A stretch of DNA of 14,393 nucleotides, from NCBI GenBank assembly GCA_013813615.1, contig JACCRJ010000030.1:1-14393 (forward strand), in the 5' to 3' direction. Position 1 is the first letter of the stretch. Each line of letters begins with the position of its first letter. This DNA comes from Lautropia sp. Lineage in GTDB: Bacteria; Pseudomonadota; Gammaproteobacteria; Burkholderiales; Burkholderiaceae_E. Both the position numbers and the translations under genes were made by a program. This document shows positions 9,299-14,393 of this stretch, one piece after another. Below the pieces are notes generated by a model. It had not been told where the DNA came from. It made no database searches and saw only the letters and a list, made by a program, of their open reading frames with translations.

Positions 9299-9414
9299 CG
9301 TTGGCGGGCTTCAGATTTCGGCTCCAGGACCGCTCGATCCCGATCGCAGTCCCATGCCCATGGGCCACCTCGTAAGGCTAACATGTCCGCAGACCATGCG
9401 ACGGAGCATTCCAT
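9299..9414. promoter_or_regulatory. divergent spacer between otsA and gdhA
   Basis: These 116 bases separate the outward-facing otsA and gdhA and must hold both promoters. A TAACAT hexamer (9379-9384) could be a -10 box for gdhA but has no good -35 partner. GCCCATGGGC (9356-9365) is a perfect 10-base palindrome that could be an operator half-way between the genes. GGAG at 9403-9406 is the gdhA ribosome site, eight bases before its ATG. I see no clear promoter for otsA. Confidence 0.45.
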
Positions 9415-10686
<1,272 letters not shown>

Positions 10687-10708
10687 GCCCGGCAGCCTTG
10701 CAGCGTGG

Positions 10709-11644
10709 TCAATCCTGTGATAAACCGTCCGGTTGCAAGACGTCCGGCGGCGAGCCTTCCAGCCGGCTGTCCTGATGCGGCGGCATCTCGCTCGCATGGA
10801 CCGCGACGATCCGCCAGCCCTCCTTCAGGCGGACCCAGGCGTGGCTCTCCCGGCGAACGCACCACTGATTTCCCGAGCGGATCTCGATGCTGGTGCTGGC
10901 GAAGTCACGGCCGAAGGTCGTGACCTGCCTGCGAAGCACGGCAGATTGCGCTGCCGCCGGCACGTCGGCGGCTTCGCCGGGTTGGTACAGCAATACCTTC
11001 GGCGACTGCCACACCAGGCGAACCGACTCCTCGGCGTCGCCGCAGAGGAGCGCTTGTTCATAACTCGACAGCAGCGCGCTCACTTCGGCAACGACTTCCG
11101 GAAGGTCGACCTGAAGTCCTGGCCGGGGCAACGTGCCGATCGTCGCGGAGACCGGCGCACCGCACAGGCAATGCACCCAGCGGGTCTCGCGGGAGCCCGG
11201 CTGCCGCGGCAGCTCCAGGACCAGCGCGCCGCTGCTCCTGGCCGCCAACTCTTCCAGGAAAGCCTCCGCTGCCGAGACATCGGAGAATCGGCAAATGCGC
11301 TCGCAGTTGGAGCGCAGTTCCGCCGCCGTCTGCGCTCCGCGCAGCATCAGCATCGCCAGCAACGCCACCGATTCGGTCGGCACCTGCAGTACGCGCTTGA
11401 CGTTCTGCGCGTACCGCATCACACGTCCGCCGCTCGACTCGATCACCATCGACAAGCGCTTCAGCGATTCAAGCGCCTCGAGGACCTGTACCTCGGTTGC
11501 GTTCATGATCGGGTTGCGGCTGGTTTTCTGGTTGCAGCCCCCAACCAGTGCATTGAGGCTCAACGGATACGCATCCGGTACCGTCCGCTCCTTCTCGACC
11601 AGCACGCCGAGGACCCGTGTCTCCAGGGCAGACAGTTCACGCAT
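10709..11644 (-). CDS. yceH: YceH-family (DUF480) protein fused to an AtzH-like (DUF3225) domain
   Basis: A protein of 311 residues with two parts. Residues 1-162 match YceH (two winged-helix-like domains): LETRVLGVLVEKE, AYPLSLNALV, CNQKTSRNPIMN, LLMLRGAQT-like MLRGAQTAAELR, and PGSRETRWVH. YceH proteins normally end soon after this in a short coiled coil. Here, after a linker, residues 180-290 match the AtzH/HpxZ-like NTF2-fold family instead: SSYEQALLCGD, LVWQSPKVLLY, VTTFGRDFASTSIEI, and SHAWVRLKEGWRIVAVHAS. The function of YceH is not established; AtzH-like domains occur in s-triazine/oxalurate catabolism and beside amidases. The ATG at 11644 fits the family's usual N-terminus; the frame stays open 36 codons further upstream. 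The start lies 8 bases inside the upstream small membrane-protein gene, so translation is probably coupled. Confidence 0.88.
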   Translation of the reverse strand: MRELSALETRVLGVLVEKERTVPDAYPLSLNALVGGCNQKTSRNPIMNATEVQVLEALESLKRLSMVIESSGGRVMRYAQNVKRVLQVPTESVALLAMLMLRGAQTAAELRSNCERICRFSDVSAAEAFLEELAARSSGALVLELPRQPGSRETRWVHCLCGAPVSATIGTLPRPGLQVDLPEVVAEVSALLSSYEQALLCGDAEESVRLVWQSPKVLLYQPGEAADVPAAAQSAVLRRQVTTFGRDFASTSIEIRSGNQWCVRRESHAWVRLKEGWRIVAVHASEMPPHQDSRLEGSPPDVLQPDGLSQD

Positions 11645-11870
11645 GCCGGTCTGCTCGCGCCTCCGCGCCGTCGACGGCAGTGTCCTCCAGAATGCTGCCG
11701 CCCTCATTGTCCCAGCGCTCGAGCTGATGGCGGGCGCGCCTGGCCGCGTCATGGCTTCCCCGGCGTCGGCGCCCCGGGCTGTCCGAGCGCAGCACCGCCA
11801 GCAATGCGATCACTGCGATGCCGGCGGTAGCGCCGACGGCCAATGCGATGCGGTCGCTGCTGTTCACCAT
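11637..11870 (-). CDS. small single-pass membrane protein, function unknown
   Basis: A protein of 77 residues. Residues 8-27 (IALAVGATAGIAVIALLAVL) form one hydrophobic helix. It is followed by a basic patch (RRRR at 34-37, more arginines to 47), a likely cytoplasmic anchor, and then an acidic, probably disordered tail. The start ATG (11870-11868) has a strong GGAGG ribosome site four to five bases upstream, and its end overlaps the YceH-fusion start by 8 bases, both of which argue that it is real. I do not recognise the family; the layout resembles small YtxH-like membrane proteins, but I cannot support that name. It could tie the YceH fusion's expression to the membrane or simply be its upstream partner. 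Confidence 0.68.
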   Translation of the reverse strand: MVNSSDRIALAVGATAGIAVIALLAVLRSDSPGRRRRGSHDAARRARHQLERWDNEGGSILEDTAVDGAEARADRHA

Positions 11871-11984
11871 GCCCCTCCACAGAGGGCTACAGGATACCGG
11901 ATACCGCAGCCATGGCGCCGGCGGCGGTCAACCCGGCGGGTGCGGATGCCACTGTTGTGGCGGCACTCCCCGACTGGAGGTACG
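11871..11984. promoter_or_regulatory. divergent spacer between the small membrane-protein gene and the amidohydrolase gene
   Basis: These 114 bases must supply promoters in both directions. A direct repeat of GGATACC (11892-11905, two adjacent copies) and a small hairpin (GCCAC, loop TGTT, GTGGC, 11948-11961) just ahead of the amidohydrolase ribosome site are the only structured elements seen. Neither matches an operator I know. Confidence 0.35.
11976..11980 (+). promoter_or_regulatory. ribosome binding site that sets the amidohydrolase start
   Basis: GGAGG, with four bases between it and the ATG at 11985. It favours this start over the in-frame ATG at 12039, which has only AAGGGAGC directly against it. 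Confidence 0.7.
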
Positions 11985-12878
11985 ATGAATGCTCCTCGTT
12001 CGGGACCCGCCACGGGTTGCGCGGGCGATGAAGGGAGCATGACGATACCGTCTGACGACACGAGCTTTATGCGGCAGGAGCAAGGCGGCTGCCACGGCGA
12101 TGCCTGCTGGAGCATCGTCCGCGGCGACGGGCCGATCCTTGCCACCGCCATCCACGATGGCCATGGCCTGCGCGACGAGGCGCGGGCCCTGGCCAGGCTT
12201 TCCGCGGCGGATCGCCTGCGGGAGGAGGATCCCTACACCGGCGAGCTGATCGCAGCGGTGCCCACCCGGGTCGTCGTGCACCGGTCGCGCTTCGAGGTGG
12301 ACATCAACCGCGCCGCCGGCGAGGCCGTCTACTGCACTCCGGCACAGGCCTGGGGACTGGAGGTCTGGAAGCGGCCGCCGGACCAGGAATTCATCGGGCG
12401 TTCGCTCGCGCTTCACCAGGGCTTCTACGAAGCGATGCACAGCCTCCTCTGCGGCATCATCCGCGAGCACGGGATCTTCATCCTGCTCGACGTGCACAGC
12501 TACAACCATCGACGCGAGGGACCAACCGCCGCTGCGACGCCATCCTTACGCGCCCCGGACATCAACATCGGTACGTTTTCGATGCCGCCCAAACGCTGGG
12601 ACCATGTCCTCGACGCGCTGACGGACAGCCTTCGCCGGTTCGACTATCGCGGCAGGAAACTCAGCGTCGGCATCGACGTCGCCTTCCAGGGGCGGGGCGC
12701 GCTCACCCGCTTCGTCCATGACAGCTTCCCGCAGACCGGCTGCGCCCTCGCCTTCGAGGTGAAGAAGTTCTTCATGGACGAGTGGACGGGAGTGCCTTAC
12801 CGGGCGGATATCGAAGCGCTGCAACGGATGATCGCCTCCCTGCTGCCGGTCCTGCGCGCCGCTCTCGCCCGGACCTGA
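11985..12878 (+). CDS. N-formylglutamate amidohydrolase-family protein
   Basis: A 297-residue protein of the N-formylglutamate amidohydrolase (FGase, HutG-like) family, zinc-dependent hydrolases that cut an N-formyl or similar amide. Seen motifs: AIHDGHGLR with His57 and His60, EDPYTG at 81-86, HRSRFEVDINR at 99-109, and a later DVHSYNHRR at 169-177, which supply the metal and carboxylate-binding residues. No histidine-degradation genes are nearby. Instead the next gene, 15 bases downstream, is a DUF1704 protein, a pairing I recall in many proteobacteria, often with an ATP-grasp ligase. That suggests a role in breaking or trimming an amide-linked small peptide or metabolite rather than in histidine use; this is inference. 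The family call is firm and the substrate unknown. Confidence 0.87.
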   Translation: MNAPRSGPATGCAGDEGSMTIPSDDTSFMRQEQGGCHGDACWSIVRGDGPILATAIHDGHGLRDEARALARLSAADRLREEDPYTGELIAAVPTRVVVHRSRFEVDINRAAGEAVYCTPAQAWGLEVWKRPPDQEFIGRSLALHQGFYEAMHSLLCGIIREHGIFILLDVHSYNHRREGPTAAATPSLRAPDINIGTFSMPPKRWDHVLDALTDSLRRFDYRGRKLSVGIDVAFQGRGALTRFVHDSFPQTGCALAFEVKKFFMDEWTGVPYRADIEALQRMIASLLPVLRAALART

Positions 12879-12893
12879 GGCCGCGCCAGAGTC

Positions 12894-14393
12894 ATGAGCG
12901 CAACTGCAGCCGCCGACCTCGACACGACAGAGCAGTACATGCTGGCGCGGGTCCTGGCGTCGCTGGGCGGCACCCGGCCCTTCCGGGTCCTGTCCGCTGG
13001 CGGCAACCGGGTGCATGTGGACCGTGACCTGCCCTTCATGTGCGCCTACCTGCGGGGCGTCACCCCGCCGCCCAGCCTTGCCCGACGGATTGCCGCCTCG
13101 AGCGCCATCCACTTGCTGTGGAGCCGCGTCGCGCACGATGACCGCGAGCCGGAAGCGATCGTCGACGCCATCGCGCGCCGCATGAAGCAGCAGTACGCGG
13201 CTTTCCTGCTGATCGAGATCAAGGACCTGGAAGCCGATCCGGCCACCGGACCCGATTCTCCCGACCTGCCCGAATTCCGCTTCGACATCGAAGCCACCGG
13301 CCTTGCGCCGGAAAGCGACGTGCTTAACACCATCCGCAAGGCACTGGTGCGAAACGAGATCGACTACCGCCATCCCACCGTCCGCATCCTGGCGCGGGGG
13401 GACGACACGACGCTGCAGGATCTGGGCAACGTCGATTCGACCATCGCCCGCCTCACCATCGGCGTGCCGTCGATCCATCGATCGCCGGACGGGCAGCGCC
13501 AGTACCCCGCCCTCTTCCACCAGATGGAGGCAGCTGTCATCGACGCGGTGCTGCGCGCAGCGATGGCCTTTTCCCGCCACAACAGCGCCTTCAGCACCTC
13601 GCATCATCGGGCGCTGGGCCGGCGTGCCTTCGTGCAGGCGGCCAGGACGGTGGACCGGCAGATGACCGAGATCTCCGGCTCCTACGATTTCCTGCTGGAC
13701 CTGACGCCGATCAATTCGGCGCAGGCACTGGACGAGTTCCGGCGCAGCGGCTGGGTGGCACCGCCGCAGTTCCGCTACCGGCCGCTCGCGATCTCGCCTG
13801 GAGACCTCAAGCGCGCGCTCTACGGGATCAACATCGGCCGCATCGAGGATCCGAGCCTGGAGGACCTGTTCCGGGAGAAGCAGCTGGAAATGGATCACCA
13901 GTTGACGATGCTGCAATGCCGCTGTACGCCGCAGTTCAAGGACGCGAGCCGCCTGCTCTACGGCGACATCGATGAAGGCCTGCTATCCATCGCCCGGTCC
14001 ATCATTCGCGCTGCGCCGGTGCGCGACCCCTCGTCGGCGGCTCAGGCGCAGCCCGGCGACGACGTCGGCTGCATCGAAATCCTGGCCGAGGCGAACCGGA
14101 CGATCGAGGCCTACCGCCGCCTTTGCCCGGAATTCAACGCAACGGCGGTGCTGCGCGACGACACGCCCCCCGGCCTGATGGTGTCCGGCTCGCGGCTGCT
14201 GATCTCGCGGCAGACCCGCATGTCCGCGCGGCGCCTGCCGTCGCTGCTGCAGCACGAGGTCGGCTGCCTGGAGATTCTCGAGGAGGCGAACCGCACCATC
14301 GCGGCCTATCGGCGCCTGTGCCCGGCGTTCGATGCCACCACGGTGGTGCGCGACGACACGCCGCCCGGCCTGATGGTGTCCGGCTCGCGGCTG
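12894..14393 (+). CDS. DUF1704 / QEGLA-motif metallopeptidase-like protein, 3' end outside window, with internal duplication
   Basis: A frame of 500 codons, open from the ATG at 12894 to the right edge, 15 bases after the amidohydrolase stop. Residues 1-250 are an N-terminal domain (RVHVDRDLPFMCAYLRG is its clearest motif). From about 254 the DUF1704 domain begins: YDFLLDLTPIN, ALYGINIGRIEDPSLEDLF, a KQLEMDHQLTML helix, and LLYGDIDEGLLSIA. Then follow VRDDTPPG-type and SGSRLLISRQTRM segments and LPSLLQHEVG, the start of the metal-binding HEVGTH motif (His454, Glu455). Instead of TH, the sequence continues CLEIL and repeats the previous 65 residues. DUF1704 relatives include the eukaryotic tubulin-tail peptidases; bacterial members are described as flavohemoglobin expression-modulating but have no proven role. 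The QEGLA motif itself would lie downstream of the window. A complete HEVGTH might occur at the end of the second copy, which is not visible. Confidence 0.84.
   Translation, partial: MSATAAADLDTTEQYMLARVLASLGGTRPFRVLSAGGNRVHVDRDLPFMCAYLRGVTPPPSLARRIAASSAIHLLWSRVAHDDREPEAIVDAIARRMKQQYAAFLLIEIKDLEADPATGPDSPDLPEFRFDIEATGLAPESDVLNTIRKALVRNEIDYRHPTVRILARGDDTTLQDLGNVDSTIARLTIGVPSIHRSPDGQRQYPALFHQMEAAVIDAVLRAAMAFSRHNSAFSTSHHRALGRRAFVQAARTVDRQMTEISGSYDFLLDLTPINSAQALDEFRRSGWVAPPQFRYRPLAISPGDLKRALYGINIGRIEDPSLEDLFREKQLEMDHQLTMLQCRCTPQFKDASRLLYGDIDEGLLSIARSIIRAAPVRDPSSAAQAQPGDDVGCIEILAEANRTIEAYRRLCPEFNATAVLRDDTPPGLMVSGSRLLISRQTRMSARRLPSLLQHEVGCLEILEEANRTIAAYRRLCPAFDATTVVRDDTPPGLMVSGSRL
14064..14393 (+). 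repeat. in-frame tandem duplication, 195-base period, second copy cut by the window edge
   Basis: Unit one is 14064-14258 (residues 391-455) and unit two starts at 14259 (residue 456); 135 bases of it are visible. Both start GTCGGCTGC. From the TGC on, 36 of 43 residues agree by my count, with 22 base differences in 129. The last 45 visible bases contain a single difference. The period is exactly 65 codons, so the frame is kept. The junction lies between HE and VG of the HEVGTH motif. Confidence 0.93.

Noticed and set aside
10687..10708. Terminator between gdhA and the YceH-fusion gene
   Set aside because: Only 22 bases with no stable hairpin followed by a T-run on either strand.
11892..11905. 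GGATACC direct repeat as an operator
   Set aside because: Two adjacent 7-base copies can occur by chance; no known regulator site matches. Kept only as a note in the spacer entry.
11133..11984. Upstream extension of the amidohydrolase frame by some 280 codons
   Set aside because: It runs antisense to the YceH fusion and the small membrane-protein gene; a good GGAGG site marks the start at 11985.
12546..13916. 456-codon minus-strand open frame opposite the amidohydrolase and DUF1704 genes
   Set aside because: Both plus-strand genes have family motifs; the minus frame is a composition-driven shadow.

Overview
The window is a GC-rich (about two thirds G+C by eye), densely coding piece of a bacterial chromosome. 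A single-chain PurL of about 1,360 residues, an MnmC-type FAD enzyme, a YceH-family protein and an OtsA/OtsB pair point to a gamma- or betaproteobacterium. A lineage within the high-GC Gammaproteobacteria (Xanthomonadales/Nevskiales-like) would fit, but the sequence alone does not settle it. No rRNA, tRNA, CRISPR array, transposase or prophage gene is visible. Both ends cut through genes: an SDR dehydrogenase on the left and a DUF1704 (QEGLA-motif) metallopeptidase-like protein on the right.

Left part (1-2450): the start of a leftward SDR oxidoreductase lies head to head with a rightward MnmC-like FAD oxidoreductase whose methyltransferase half appears eroded. The tail of that gene overlaps a leftward YkgJ-type cysteine-cluster protein.

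Middle (2525-9298): a leftward gene train, in transcription order otsA, otsB, purL, with gaps of only 24 and 30 bases and ykgJ next in line. otsA and otsB make trehalose from UDP-glucose and glucose-6-phosphate via trehalose-6-phosphate. purL is the fourth step of purine synthesis. The OtsA has a long N-terminal extension with an [12 protein letters not shown] tandem repeat. gdhA (glutamate dehydrogenase) runs in the other direction from a shared 116-base spacer.

Right part (10709-14393): a leftward pair made of a small one-helix membrane protein and an unusual YceH protein fused to an AtzH-like (DUF3225, NTF2-fold) domain, with overlapping ends that suggest translational coupling. Diverging from it is a rightward pair, an N-formylglutamate amidohydrolase-like enzyme and a DUF1704 protein. 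These two families often sit together in proteobacteria, and I recall an ATP-grasp ligase commonly following; that would lie beyond the window.

The three most unusual things are: (1) an in-frame 195-base tandem duplication inside the DUF1704 gene whose junction falls in the middle of the HEVGTH metal-binding motif; (2) the YceH::AtzH-like fusion, in which the usual C-terminal coiled coil is replaced by another fold; (3) the MnmC-like protein that keeps its FAD domain but has lost the SAM-binding loop of its methyltransferase domain.
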